A stretch of DNA of 64,000 nt, from the NCBI GenBank assembly GCA_050246595.1, contig JBFWVT010000004.1, positions 84,203 to 148,202 of the forward strand, given 5' to 3'. Shown one piece after another: positions 24,021-32,410 of this stretch. The notes below the pieces were generated by a model. The model made no database searches. It saw only the letters and a list, made by a program, of their open reading frames with translations, and had not been told where the DNA came from. The position numbers and the translations under genes are program-made. Source of the stretch: DATARH01 sp050246595 (GTDB taxonomy: Bacteria; Pseudomonadota; Alphaproteobacteria; ATCC43930; CGMCC-115725). Position 1 is the first letter of the stretch, and every line of letters begins with the position of its first letter.

Positions 24021-24572
24021 TCAGGTCACGAGCGGTTCGAACTCCGATTCGAGCGGCACGCGCAAGCCGTCGTTCAGCTTATTCAGCATGCCCATCGCGG
24101 TCGCCACGATCGCCACTTCGACCCGCTCCTTGGGCGTAAACTCCCGAACAAAATCAGCATAAACCGGCTCGGGAATGCCGCCTGCGTCGAGGGTGATCGC
24201 CTGGGCGAACCGGACCGCGGCGCGCTCGCGTGGGCTGAGCTCGTCGCTGTCCGGTTGCCAAATCGCCGCCATCTTGGGTTCCGACACCCCGAGGCCGGCG
24301 AGTTGATGCCGCTGGTGGGCTGTGCAGTATCGGCACTGGTTGGCGGTTGCAACGGCCAGCCGGATCAGCAGCCGCAACTCGTTCGGCAGGGAGGTGAGCG
24401 CCGCCACCGCCTCGAAATAGTCACGCGTTGCCCCGCCGAGCGCCTCGGAATGGGCGAACGCGTGGAGACTGTTGACGTTTACCCCGAGTCGCTCTCGGCC
24501 GCGGCGTGCACGCGCCTGGAAGGCCGGGCTCAGCTCCTCGAAGGACGGAATAGGGACGATCGGATCGGCCAT
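24021..24572 (-). CDS. Carboxymuconolactone decarboxylase/AhpD-like protein
   Basis: A 183-residue AhpD-fold protein with Cys80-Arg-Tyr-Cys83-x2-His86 (ATANQCRYCTAHQRHQLAG), the alkylhydroperoxidase-type active site. It is about 40% identical by eye in pattern, not overall, to the copy at 15415. ATG 24572 has a GAGGAG site. It is the last gene of the radical SAM operon that starts at 27412, and converges on nrsF. Confidence 0.85.
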   Translation of the reverse strand: MADPIVPIPSFEELSPAFQARARRGRERLGVNVNSLHAFAHSEALGGATRDYFEAVAALTSLPNELRLLIRLAVATANQCRYCTAHQRHQLAGLGVSEPKMAAIWQPDSDELSPRERAAVRFAQAITLDAGGIPEPVYADFVREFTPKERVEVAIVATAMGMLNKLNDGLRVPLESEFEPLVT

Positions 24573-24630
24573 CTGTTCAGCTCCTCTCGCTTGAATCGGT
24601 CGGATGCACCTGTCGGATCAGCAATCCGGT

Positions 24631-24888
24631 TCAACGCCGCAGAATTGGCGCCGGATTGCTCGGTGCCGCGCGCGCGGCATGCAGCCGATAGGAAACGGCG
24701 CCGTAAGTGCTGACGCAATACGGTACGAGGTATGTGAGTAGCAGCTTGGGGAAATTGAGCGCCTCACCGATTATCAGCGCATCGCCCTGGTTGATCAGGT
24801 TCAGGATCGTCCCGACGATCAGGGCGACTGCGAGAGAGCGCCTTGGTACCCCGTCCGAGATGGCATACCGCCAGAGCCGGCCTATCAT
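24631..24888 (-). CDS. NrtS-like small membrane protein
   Basis: An 85-residue protein with two helices and the NrtS family pattern SLAVALIVGTILNLINQGDALI...LLLTYLVPYCVSTYGAVSYRL. NrtS has been described as a small nitrate/nitrite transporter that works as oligomers. I chose ATG 24888 (MIGRLWRY), the normal length of the family. An upstream GTG at 24969 adds 27 dissimilar residues. A role in the surrounding redox operon is unclear. Confidence 0.75.
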   Translation of the reverse strand: MIGRLWRYAISDGVPRRSLAVALIVGTILNLINQGDALIIGEALNFPKLLLTYLVPYCVSTYGAVSYRLHAARAAPSNPAPILRR

Positions 24889-24983
24889 CGGGGACGGGCT
24901 TATCTGGCCGACATCGGCGCAGTCAACCCGCGTTGGCAAGGGGCAGGGAATCCTTCCGAACTGATCCACGCGCGCCGTCCGGG

Positions 24984-25598
24984 TCAGTCGACCACGGCCG
25001 GCTCGGAGCGGGCGTGGCCTCGGACCTCAGCACCGGATCCGTGTTGATTGATCGCGGCGGCTGCGCCGCCTCCGTCGGACAGATTCCGTACGGCTTCGAT
25101 GGCCTCAGGCAGTACCAGGCCCAACGTAGCAAAATGCGTCAGCGCATCGGTGATGCAATAGGGGCACCACGCCTTGTCGACACAGGGCATCTGATAGAAC
25201 AGGTATTTCGCGGCGATGATCGTCTGCGGAAGCTCCATCGCGGCGGCCAGGATTGGCAGCCACGGATGCTCGCGGGCACGATCAGCTCCGCCGGTCGACG
25301 CCAAAACCAGGTTCACCGAATGGGCCAGGATGTTGATCGGGCTATCGGGCCCGCCGTAGCTGTACGCCTCGTCGGAGGAGTTTACCTTTTTCGTATCGAA
25401 GTTGCCGCAAGGCGGGTCCGGCAGTCGCCGGACGATGCCCATTTGCAGCAATGTCGTCAGGGCCATGCTGCCGATACCGAGCAGCGTGACCGCAACCGTG
25501 GCTCGTCGCAGACGCATGTATCGCCCGATATCCAATTGGATCTGCTCCCGGAGCGTTTCGGGAGTTGTGCCCATCCACTGAGTTATCGGGGCCGGCAT
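24984..25598 (-). CDS. Vitamin K epoxide reductase (VKOR) family protein
   Basis: A 204-residue membrane protein. One hydrophobic helix is near residues 33-53. The VKOR-like core then contains the loop cysteines and the active-site Cys145-Pro-Tyr-Cys148 (KAWCPYCITDALTHF), with Cys139 nearby. VKOR homologues make disulfides at the membrane by reducing quinone. ATG 25598 has an AAGGAG site and lies 15 bases after the glycosyltransferase gene. Its presence beside a radical SAM enzyme suggests redox maturation of a product, an inference. Confidence 0.8.
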   Translation of the reverse strand: MPAPITQWMGTTPETLREQIQLDIGRYMRLRRATVAVTLLGIGSMALTTLLQMGIVRRLPDPPCGNFDTKKVNSSDEAYSYGGPDSPINILAHSVNLVLASTGGADRAREHPWLPILAAAMELPQTIIAAKYLFYQMPCVDKAWCPYCITDALTHFATLGLVLPEAIEAVRNLSDGGGAAAAINQHGSGAEVRGHARSEPAVVD

Positions 25599-25613
25599 GC
25601 TTCGATCTCCTTT

Positions 25614-26351
25614 TCAGAGCCGCAGTTTTGGCTTCAATCCGGCATGCCGCGCGTCGGATCGGCTGACGGGCGGAGCATGCTTTTGGTAAATCTTCCCCAA
25701 GCGTTCGGGCGATATGCCGAGCCAGAACAGCAGGTGCAACTTGATCCAGCCGAACACGATCGCGATCGTCCGGCGTCCTTCGAACCGCCGCGACGAGGTG
25801 ATCAGCGGCGGCTCGTTGACGCGGCAGGTCCTGCCAAACCGCTCAAGACGGCGGACGAAATCAAGGTCCTCCATCAGCGGGATCGGCCGGAACCCGCCGA
25901 CAGCATCATAGGCGCTGCGGCGCACGAAAATCCCGGAATCACCGTAATAGAGCCCGAACCATCTGATCCGGGCGTAAAAGCCGGTCAGCCAGCGGCTGAA
26001 GCGGGTATCGCCATCGAACACAAGCCGGAAATTGCCGCTGATTGCATAGGGCCTTGCCGCGAGGATCTTCTCGATGGCAGCCAATGCACCAGCAGGAACG
26101 ATACTGTCGGCATGCAGAAACCAGAGGATTTCGCCGTGTGCGGCCTCAACGCCGGCGCAGAGCTGAGAGCCTCGTCCAGGCGGAGCCGAAATTACGCGAA
26201 CCCGATAGCTCTGCGCGATCTCGATTGTTCGATCCGCGCTACCACCGTCGACCACAATAACCTCATATTCTCCCGGCTCGCGTCGCAGCGCATCCAGCAC
26301 CGCCGGGAGTGTCAGCTCCTCACTCAGCGTCGGAATAATGATCGAAATCAT
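25614..26351 (-). CDS. TIGR04283 family glycosyltransferase
   Basis: A 245-residue GT2-type glycosyltransferase. It opens with SIIIPTLSEELTLPAVLDAL, carries DGGSADRTIEIA and the metal-binding region FLHADSIVP, and shows GFRPIPLMEDLDFVRRLERFG further on. This pattern is that of TIGR04283, described with arsenosugar biosynthesis in some bacteria. No ArsS or ArsM is seen here, so the acceptor is open. It sits between a radical SAM gene and a VKOR gene in one operon. Confidence 0.85.
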   Translation of the reverse strand: MISIIIPTLSEELTLPAVLDALRREPGEYEVIVVDGGSADRTIEIAQSYRVRVISAPPGRGSQLCAGVEAAHGEILWFLHADSIVPAGALAAIEKILAARPYAISGNFRLVFDGDTRFSRWLTGFYARIRWFGLYYGDSGIFVRRSAYDAVGGFRPIPLMEDLDFVRRLERFGRTCRVNEPPLITSSRRFEGRRTIAIVFGWIKLHLLFWLGISPERLGKIYQKHAPPVSRSDARHAGLKPKLRL

Positions 26352-26360
26352 GCGCGCTCT

Positions 26361-26374
26361 TTAGCTTAAGCTAA
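26361..26374. repeat. 14-bp perfect palindrome between radical SAM and glycosyltransferase genes
   Basis: TTAGCTTAAGCTAA lies ten bases before the glycosyltransferase start. It could be an operator or a processing/attenuation hairpin. There is no direct evidence for either. Confidence 0.35.
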
Positions 26375-26413
26375 GGCTGCGCGGCTTGCGGAACACAGAC
26401 GGGGTGTTAATGC

Positions 26414-27412
26414 TCATCGCTTACCGCTGCATGAGCCGCTTCCGAGCACGCAAAACTGTGCGCAGTACGGGTGGTTGAGCCGCACCGGGCCGCTCGCCGC
26501 ACGCAGGCTGCGGCCCAGCTCGAATTCCCGGTCGTAAGGCAATAGGGTGCAGGATACGACGGTCGGGTGGGCCGCCCCGTTGCGCTTAATCACCATGCGC
26601 GAGCTGGCGCACATCACCGTGTCCGGAGACACGCCGAGAATGCCCCAGCACGCGGTCGTGATCTCAGTTACATCGTGGGCAGCCTCCATCTCGGGGAAGA
26701 GCACGAGCTGATCGTTGTCGAACGCGTCGATCTGCAGATCGTGGGCGCGGAACAGCCGGGCATACCCGGCTCGCAGCTCCGCATCCGGTTCGCCCGAGAA
26801 CCGCCGCCCGGCGACCCTGGCGGCGAAACGGTTGCGGCAGAGCCAAGCCAGGCCCGCCAGTGTCGGCGCCCAGCTCCGCTCACCGCGTTCACCCTCATGC
26901 CAAGCCCGATCGTAATGGTCGAGCGAAACGCGAATAAACAGCTGCCGTGGAAAACGGCTATTCAGCAAGAGCAATGGCGTCTTTACCTTCATCATCGGGC
27001 GCATCGCGTTGGTCAGGACCAGAACCCGAAAGCCGCGATGCAATGACTCTTCCAGCATCGGGAGGATTTCGGGATTCATGAAGGGCTCGCCGCCAGTGAA
27101 CCCGATTTCCTCGGTGTCCACGCATTCACTCTCGATTTCGTCGAGATACGATGCAACTTCGGTGGCCGAGAGATAAGCAAGCCGGTCGTTGCGCGGCGAT
27201 GATTCGATATAACAGTTCCGGCAAGTCAGGTTACATAATGTGCCGGTGTTGAACCACAACGTCCGCAACTTCTTGAGCGAAACCCATGCTCGCTCTTTGC
27301 CGTCTGCCGTGAGCAGAGGGTTGCGGAATTTCGCCGAATTCGACAGCGGTTCCGCCGTACCTGCTCCTTTCACTTTGCCTTCTGTCAAATCTGCCTCCGC
27401 GCCAACCTCCAT
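26414..27412 (-). CDS. Radical SAM protein
   Basis: A 332-residue radical SAM enzyme. The cluster motif is Cys60-x3-Cys64-x2-Cys67 (NTGTLCNLTCRNCYIESSP). FTGGEPFMNP serves for SAM binding. Two Cys-containing blocks near the end (TTACWGILG, VMCASS, HPYCAQFCVLGSGSCSGKR) could hold an auxiliary cluster. It heads the operon with the TIGR04283 glycosyltransferase, VKOR, NrtS and CMD genes. ATG 27412 is only seven bases from the SigF-like -10 box, so the transcript may be leaderless. TTG 27388, with GGAGG upstream, is another possible start. The TGA stop is not followed by family-like sequence. Substrate unknown. Confidence 0.82.
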   Translation of the reverse strand: MEVGAEADLTEGKVKGAGTAEPLSNSAKFRNPLLTADGKERAWVSLKKLRTLWFNTGTLCNLTCRNCYIESSPRNDRLAYLSATEVASYLDEIESECVDTEEIGFTGGEPFMNPEILPMLEESLHRGFRVLVLTNAMRPMMKVKTPLLLLNSRFPRQLFIRVSLDHYDRAWHEGERGERSWAPTLAGLAWLCRNRFAARVAGRRFSGEPDAELRAGYARLFRAHDLQIDAFDNDQLVLFPEMEAAHDVTEITTACWGILGVSPDTVMCASSRMVIKRNGAAHPTVVSCTLLPYDREFELGRSLRAASGPVRLNHPYCAQFCVLGSGSCSGKR

Positions 27413-27419
27413 TGGAGAT

Positions 27420-27447
27420 TATTCGCAGCAGGCCTGCGCAAGGTTAC
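27420..27447 (-). promoter_or_regulatory. SigF-like ECF promoter (GTAACC-N16-CGAATA)
   Basis: On the minus strand GTAACC at 27447-27442, 16 bases, CGAATA at 27425-27420, facing the radical SAM operon. Confidence 0.75.
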
Positions 27448-27530
27448 AGGGTTACGGGGCTGAGCCGAGCCCAGGCAGTCCCGGCGCGCCTCGCCGTACA
27501 GAACGATTTGCCAGTGATGACGAGCATGAT

Positions 27531-27741
27531 CTTTGCAAGCTGCTGATCCGCGGTGCCTGATCTGCCTTCAGGGCTAACGAATAGCGGCACGCCTCTGGGG
27601 GAATGGCTGCGGGCGCTAATGGCACGCACCCACAAGAATGCTGCCGTGGTAGCGCTGGCCAACAAGCTGGCGCGGATCGCCTGGGTGGTGCTGCGGCGCG
27701 GCGAGGATTTCAAGACAGCGGCCACTGGAACGGCGGCGTAG
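27531..27741 (+). pseudogene. Remnant of an IS110/IS1111-type transposase
   Basis: The piece from 27553 to 27741 encodes GEWLRALMARTHKNAAVVALANKLARIAWVVLRRGEDF, which is the conserved C-terminal end of IS110/IS1111 transposases. Just before it, in another frame, DLCKLLIRGA resembles the upstream RKLLIRGA block, so a frameshift separates them. The rest of the gene is gone. It marks the border between the redox region and the mobile region. Confidence 0.7.
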
Positions 27742-27992
27742 ATCGGCCGAAGCGGCACGAGCTGCCGGCCGGCTCTGTGATATCTGCTGGTGGTGGAAGC
27801 GAGATGGCCTGACAGTCGACCGGCGTCCTGGATACCTGGTTTGAAAGTTGGCGCTCGATGCCGTGATAATTATGAGGACCGGGACGCGTGGATCTCCATC
27901 TTGGCCGCGGCACTTGCCTCAGGCCGGATACGTTGACGCGGACTGCTTGACCGGATTACGGAAACTACTTGCGGACGGGGCGGGCCATACGT

Positions 27993-28026
27993 TTCAAAAT
28001 GACAGTCCGATCCCTGTCATTTTGAA
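27993..28026. repeat. Back-to-back transposon-like ends (13-bp inverted repeat)
   Basis: TTCAAAATGACAG (27993-28005) and CTGTCATTTTGAA (28014-28026) face away from each other across eight bases. Each looks like a TGTCA-type transposon terminus, so two old element ends seem to abut here. Confidence 0.55.
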
Positions 28027-28476
28027 CATTAAGTGGGCTCTTGGCCACTTTTGATGATCGGATTTTTACTGGTTAGCCGACCACCTCCGAGGCGAGCGTC
28101 GGGATACGGGCTGGAGCCAACGGCCCGGTCGGAGGCGGATCAACCTCTGAAAATCACCGGATGCTAGACGTATGGCCGCACCGGAATCACCTGCTCGGCC
28201 GCCCGTTCCCGCTTGCCAGGTGATCATCAAAAAGTGGCCAAGAGCCATTAAGTGGCGCAAAATTTTGCGGATTATCTGGCGCGCTCCGTCCGTCAATCGG
28301 GCACCCGTCCCCGACGAGTCCGCCAAACGGTCGATGAGCGGCCACCTGCGAACTGTCCGGCAACCCTGGCCCAAGGACGCCAAACCGGACGGGATGATTG
28401 TCGGACGGGAAAGCGGATCAGCGCGCCATGTTGATGGAGCCCGAACGGGCTGCGCCAGCTAATCTTCAAAATGACA
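28015..28476. mobile_element. Small non-coding element with TGTCATTTTGAA termini
   Basis: TGTCATTTTGAA at 28015-28026 and its inverse at 28465-28476 bound 462 bases with no coding region. The similarity extends a few bases inward (ATTA). Inside, GCTCTTGGCCACTTTT-GATGATC near 28036-28058 recurs inverted near 28221-28246. It looks like a MITE or a decayed IS end-pair. No target duplication is visible. Confidence 0.45.
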
Positions 28477-28506
28477 GGAATCCCCCTCCCCTTGCCCTCG
28501 TCCTTC

Positions 28507-28534
28507 ACGCATGATAACGTCCTTTATCAACCAT
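28507..28534. repeat. dif-like recombination site 1
   Basis: An 11-6-11 arrangement: arm ACGCATGATAA, centre CGTCCT, arm TTATCAACCAT, with inner inverted bases GATAA/TTATC. The six-base centre is identical to the site at 34918-34945. Without the Tn402-like insertion it would sit just upstream of the tyrosine recombinase gene, the normal place for an att site. Confidence 0.5.
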
Positions 28535-28552
28535 GAGTAGACCCGGGGAGGG

Positions 28553-28598
28553 TGTCATTTTTCAAAGTCGGCTTCAGCAGAATGTCAAAGTCGACTTC
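28553..28598. repeat. Left transposon end: 26-bp TIR plus second TniA-binding-like repeat
   Basis: The TIR spans 28553-28578. A second copy of its inner unit, GTCAAAGTCGACTTC (28584-28598), follows at once. The tniR stop codon lies within this repeat. Confidence 0.7.
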
Positions 28599-29241
28599 AG
28601 CGGCTCGGAAAGGTGACTGATCGTGTTCGCATTCGGCCGAGTAGCTTTTCGCCATCCGGCCGGAGAAGGCCGTTCGGGTCGACATGACGGTAAAGCGTCT
28701 GGCGTGTGATGCCGAGCTCGGCGCACAGTTCGCCGACTTTGGTGCCGGGTTTGCCCATTGCGGCTTGCGCGAGCCGTAATTTGGCTGCCGTCATTTTGTA
28801 AGGGCGCCCGCCGTTGCGGCCACGGGCACGCGCTGAAGCCAGGCCGGCCTGCGTGCGCTCGACGATCAGCGCGTGCTCGAACTCGGCCAACGCCGCGAAA
28901 ATACCGAACACGAGACGACCGTTGGCCGTCGTGGTGTCGAGCTGCGCGCCTTGGCCTGTCAGGATCTTCAGACCGATCCCGCGCCGGGTCAGGTCATGGA
29001 CGAGGTTGACCAAATGGCGCAGGTCGCGGCCGAGCCGGTCGAGCTTCCACGCCACCAGCGTATCGCCCTGCCGCAGTGCCTTGAGGCATGCCTCCAGACC
29101 CGGCCTGTTATCGCGCTTGCCGGATGCATGGTCCTCGTAGAGGTGCCCCGGTTCGACGCCGGCGGCGAGCAGCGCATCGCGCTGCAGATCGAGTATCTGA
29201 CTGCCGTCGGCCTTCGAGACGCGCATATAGCCGATCAACAC
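28597..29241 (-). CDS. tniR: TniR-type serine recombinase (resolvase)
   Basis: A 214-residue small serine recombinase. The catalytic N-terminal domain begins LIGYMRVSKADGSQILDLQRDAL, with the active serine in that block and the conserved YEDHASGKRDNRPGLEACLKAL and WKLDRLGRDLRHL segments. The C-terminal helix-turn-helix is VGELCAELGITRQTLYRHV. It resolves transposon cointegrates at a res site expected in the gap before tniQ. GTG 29241 has a GCGGAGCAG site. The frame stays open to an ATG at 29313. Confidence 0.85.
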   Translation of the reverse strand: MLIGYMRVSKADGSQILDLQRDALLAAGVEPGHLYEDHASGKRDNRPGLEACLKALRQGDTLVAWKLDRLGRDLRHLVNLVHDLTRRGIGLKILTGQGAQLDTTTANGRLVFGIFAALAEFEHALIVERTQAGLASARARGRNGGRPYKMTAAKLRLAQAAMGKPGTKVGELCAELGITRQTLYRHVDPNGLLRPDGEKLLGRMRTRSVTFPSR

Positions 29242-29330
29242 GGGGCTGCTCCGCAAACGGACGAATACGTGACAGCGCGGGCGACGCGCTTTCGACGCCT
29301 CCCAGGATGTCATTTAATCCGTCACCCCTT

Positions 29331-29768
29331 CTATGCTCTGTGAACCTCCCAGTTCTGTCTTGCGAGACGGCCGGCATCAGCCGTCGCATAGGCTGGTCGG
29401 CGCCGGGCCGCGCGGCTCAGCATCACCCGCAGCTCATCCAGCGCCGCACTCCCCTCTTCAGTGAGCGACCCGTCCTGCAGCGCGTTCATGCGTGCCTGTA
29501 TCGATGCACCGTTCATCTCCCGCAGCCGCTCGACGGATACACCCGTGCCGGACGACAGACGGGCCAGCTCTGTGTCGGAAATCCTGTCCAGGTCGCGCGC
29601 CCCACGCCCGGTGCGTCCAAGAGCATGCTTGAGAAAAGCATCGTAGCTGACGCCGTATGCGGCCGCGATGCGGCGCACCCAGTTTTCCAATCCCTCCCAG
29701 TCGCGGGGCTGCGGGTGCAGCGGCCAGCGGCGATCTGGAACGAGATCGTCCCTGAAGAGGATCGTCAC
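29331..29768 (-). CDS. tniQ: TniQ family transposition protein (short form)
   Basis: A 145-residue protein with the TniQ N-terminal domain (RRWPLHPQPRDWEGLENWVRRIAAAYGVSYDAFLKHALG). Tn402 TniQ is about 400 residues, so this is a short version without the usual C-terminal zinc-finger part. TniQ helps choose the target. ATG 29768 overlaps the tniB stop by four bases. Confidence 0.82.
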   Translation of the reverse strand: MTILFRDDLVPDRRWPLHPQPRDWEGLENWVRRIAAAYGVSYDAFLKHALGRTGRGARDLDRISDTELARLSSGTGVSVERLREMNGASIQARMNALQDGSLTEEGSAALDELRVMLSRAARRRPAYATADAGRLARQNWEVHRA

Positions 29769-30679
29769 CGCAGCTCGCGCTCGAATAGGCGCCGGCGCAC
29801 GCTCGGCGGCTGGTACTCGACCACATCCAATGTCGCATCCGCGATCCGCTCCGCGCCGGCCAGCAGCGCGGCTTCGGTTGCAGCGGTCAGCAAAGCCGCG
29901 ATTTCACCGATCGTGCCCTCCGAACGGCGCAATACATGCGTGCGCATCGCCGGCGCCCCCAAGCCCGACGGCTCACGAAGCGGCAGCACGGCCTCAAAGC
30001 TGGCGAGCAAGCGGCCAAGCTCCGGTCCATCCTCCCAGGGCGGCAGAAGAAACGGTTCGAAGCGGTTTTCGAGCTGGTCGTCGCTGCGAATGGCGAGATA
30101 CGCCTCGCGCGTGCCCAGGCAGACGAGCGGGATGCGCAGCTCGTTGCCGACATAGCGCAGCAAATTCAGCAGTTCGCGCTGCCGCGGTATCGGGGCAGCG
30201 AGAAGGTTATGGAGCTCGTCCAGCACCAGCATGCGACAGCCGACCTGACGCAGCAGATGCAATACCGTGGCCTCCGGCGATGCCGGCCGGCTGTGCAAGC
30301 CGCCCGGCACGTCCAGGGCAGCGAGGATGGCGCCGTAGAGCCGCCCCACCGTGGGCGAAGGCGGCGTCTGCACCATCAGCACCGGGATGCACTCGTGCTC
30401 GCCATTCGCCGAGACGTGCTGCGGGTGATCGCGCAGGAAATGCTCGGCAATAGCCGTCTTGCCGTTATTGGTCGGGCCGACGATCAGCAGGCAGCGGGGC
30501 CGTACCCGGCCGGGTTCGCGCTCCAGCATCATCTCCAAATGAGCGAGTGCCTGCTGCGCGCGGGAATACCCGATCCATCGATTGGCGGGCATGCGGGCCA
30601 AGCGCTCGGCGGCGGGCAGCTCGACTAGCTGGCACATCTCGGGGCGAAGGTGAGCCAGGTCCGCCACCTTCCCTACCAC
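29765..30679 (-). CDS. tniB: TniB AAA+ transposition ATPase
   Basis: A 304-residue AAA+ ATPase of the TniB/TnsC class. Walker A is GPTNNGKTAIAEHF, Walker B MLVLDELHNLL, and the sensor region is IPLVCLGTREAY. It regulates target selection and activates TniA. It overlaps tniA by seven bases and tniQ by four, so the three are coupled. Confidence 0.9.
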   Translation of the reverse strand: MVGKVADLAHLRPEMCQLVELPAAERLARMPANRWIGYSRAQQALAHLEMMLEREPGRVRPRCLLIVGPTNNGKTAIAEHFLRDHPQHVSANGEHECIPVLMVQTPPSPTVGRLYGAILAALDVPGGLHSRPASPEATVLHLLRQVGCRMLVLDELHNLLAAPIPRQRELLNLLRYVGNELRIPLVCLGTREAYLAIRSDDQLENRFEPFLLPPWEDGPELGRLLASFEAVLPLREPSGLGAPAMRTHVLRRSEGTIGEIAALLTAATEAALLAGAERIADATLDVVEYQPPSVRRRLFERELR

Positions 30680-32355
30680 TGCTCGATATCATCGAATGGC
30701 TGCGGTAATTCCGTGATACCCCTGCCCGGATCAGCCGGAGCGGCGGACGGTGCAGCGCCGTGTGGCGTGGTCGCGGGCGACGCGGTAATGGCGGCAGGCC
30801 CATCCGGAGCCGACGCACGGCGCGTCCGGTCGCGCCGGGCGGAGCGGGTCAGATGCTCGGCTTCGCGTTCGGCCGCGCGCATCTCCTCTATCGCCGCGTA
30901 CAGCGCTGTTTCGTTCACCTCACCCCGATGCCGGATGCGCAGACGGCGCCGGGCCAGGCGATGCTCCCACAGGCTGATCGCCGGTCTGGAGAGATCGCGT
31001 GTCGGCACTTCCAGGTAGCCGTCATCCTTGGGATCGAGCACGAACACGCGGCTGAGGTCGCGCGGGTCGCGGCGGACCAGCAAGGGATCCGGCCGGTCTC
31101 GCGCCGTAATCCAGGCGCGCAATGCCGGGCTGAAGTAGGTCAGATGATCGATCCTGATCCCGTTCCGCTGCAGGCTGCGGTTCAAAACGGGCAGGAAGTC
31201 GACCAGATAGGCCCGCGGATCGCGCGGGACCGGAATGGCGCCGTCCTCGGCCGCAAGCGCAATCACGCCGTCCTGCCAGCGGCGTAGCGGCGATTGGCCG
31301 TTGAGACCGGCATGCGGGCGCAAATGGTAATACTTGGCGACGGCGACCGCGAGCCAGCGCTCCAGCTCCTCCAGGGTCAGACAGGCGGCCTTGTCGCTAT
31401 CGTAAGTGCCGCGCTGGCCAATGTTGGAGAACGTCGTGCCGGGCAAGCTGTGCACCAGTCCCATCAGGGTGCCGATCACTCGCTCCACGATGCCGCCGAA
31501 ATGCGGCTGACCCGGCGGCCGCCACTCAATGGCGATGCCGTGCTGGGCACAGCCGCGTTCGAAAGCCTGGGAATGGAACTCGGGGCCATTGTCGACGCCC
31601 AGCCGGCGCGGCTTGCCGGTCACGGGCCATTCGCCCTCGACACCGCGCAGCATGAGCCAGGACGCCTTATCCATTGCGGCGTGCGTCAGGCACAATCCGA
31701 CCGAAGTGGCCGACGGTGCTTCAAGCGAGACATGAAAGCCGGCGATACACCGGCTGTAAGCATCGATGGCGACCGTCAGCCAGGGCCGTCCAATCGGTTC
31801 GCGGTCAACCGGATCGACAAGGATCAAGTCCACCGGCGTGTGATCGATTTGCAGTAAATCGAGCGGGTGCCGGGCGGGCGGCGCATGGCCGTGTACCGGT
31901 TTGGCCTCGGGGTGCTCCTCGCCGCGGCGGCGCAGGTCGGAGAGCGACAGCGCCTTGAGCCGGCGCCGGATCGTACTCGGCGAGGGTGGACGCAGCCCTT
32001 CCTTGCGGCAGCGCCCGATGACTTCCTCGACGACGCTCGCAGCTCCGCGTCGCTGTGGCGTCAGATAGCTTTCCTCTACAATCCGGCGAAGCGTCGCCTC
32101 GGTCGCGGGCACCATCCGCGGCGTGTTCCGGCCGCCGCTCGATCTGCCGGGCAGCAGCGCCGTCAGCGTGCCGCCGGCGTCCCGGCACCGGCGCAGCAAG
32201 GTGTAGATCTGACGCTCCGACAGGCCCAGCGTAGCCGCAGCGGCCTGGACCAGGTGGCGCGGCCAGCGGTCCTGTTCGGCGAGCGGGCGGACCACTTCGG
32301 CCCGGCGCTGGGCCTCGCGCCAAGCCGCCTCCGGGATGAGCGACAGGTCGGCCAT
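30673..32355 (-). CDS. tniA: TniA DDE transposase
   Basis: A 560-residue Mu/TnsB-type DDE transposase. It has N-terminal helix-turn-helix domains (AAATLGLSERQIYTLLRRCRDAGG). The catalytic core carries Asp in LLQIDHTPVDLILVD, Asp in RRLGVDNGPEFHS and Glu in GGIVERVIGTL. A C-terminal beta-barrel and tail follow. It cuts and joins the transposon ends and would bind the repeats at 32411-32503. Confidence 0.92.
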   Translation of the reverse strand: MADLSLIPEAAWREAQRRAEVVRPLAEQDRWPRHLVQAAAATLGLSERQIYTLLRRCRDAGGTLTALLPGRSSGGRNTPRMVPATEATLRRIVEESYLTPQRRGAASVVEEVIGRCRKEGLRPPSPSTIRRRLKALSLSDLRRRGEEHPEAKPVHGHAPPARHPLDLLQIDHTPVDLILVDPVDREPIGRPWLTVAIDAYSRCIAGFHVSLEAPSATSVGLCLTHAAMDKASWLMLRGVEGEWPVTGKPRRLGVDNGPEFHSQAFERGCAQHGIAIEWRPPGQPHFGGIVERVIGTLMGLVHSLPGTTFSNIGQRGTYDSDKAACLTLEELERWLAVAVAKYYHLRPHAGLNGQSPLRRWQDGVIALAAEDGAIPVPRDPRAYLVDFLPVLNRSLQRNGIRIDHLTYFSPALRAWITARDRPDPLLVRRDPRDLSRVFVLDPKDDGYLEVPTRDLSRPAISLWEHRLARRRLRIRHRGEVNETALYAAIEEMRAAEREAEHLTRSARRDRTRRASAPDGPAAITASPATTPHGAAPSAAPADPGRGITELPQPFDDIEQW

Positions 32356-32410
32356 GCCAATCCCCAGGCTGCAGCGTATTGCAGAGGACTATGACATATT
32401 GCAGTCTGCT

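Noticed and set aside
26414..26416. TGA after SGSCSGKR of the radical SAM protein as a Sec codon
   Set aside because: The read-through adds only a short tail without conserved residues and no SECIS-like hairpin was seen.
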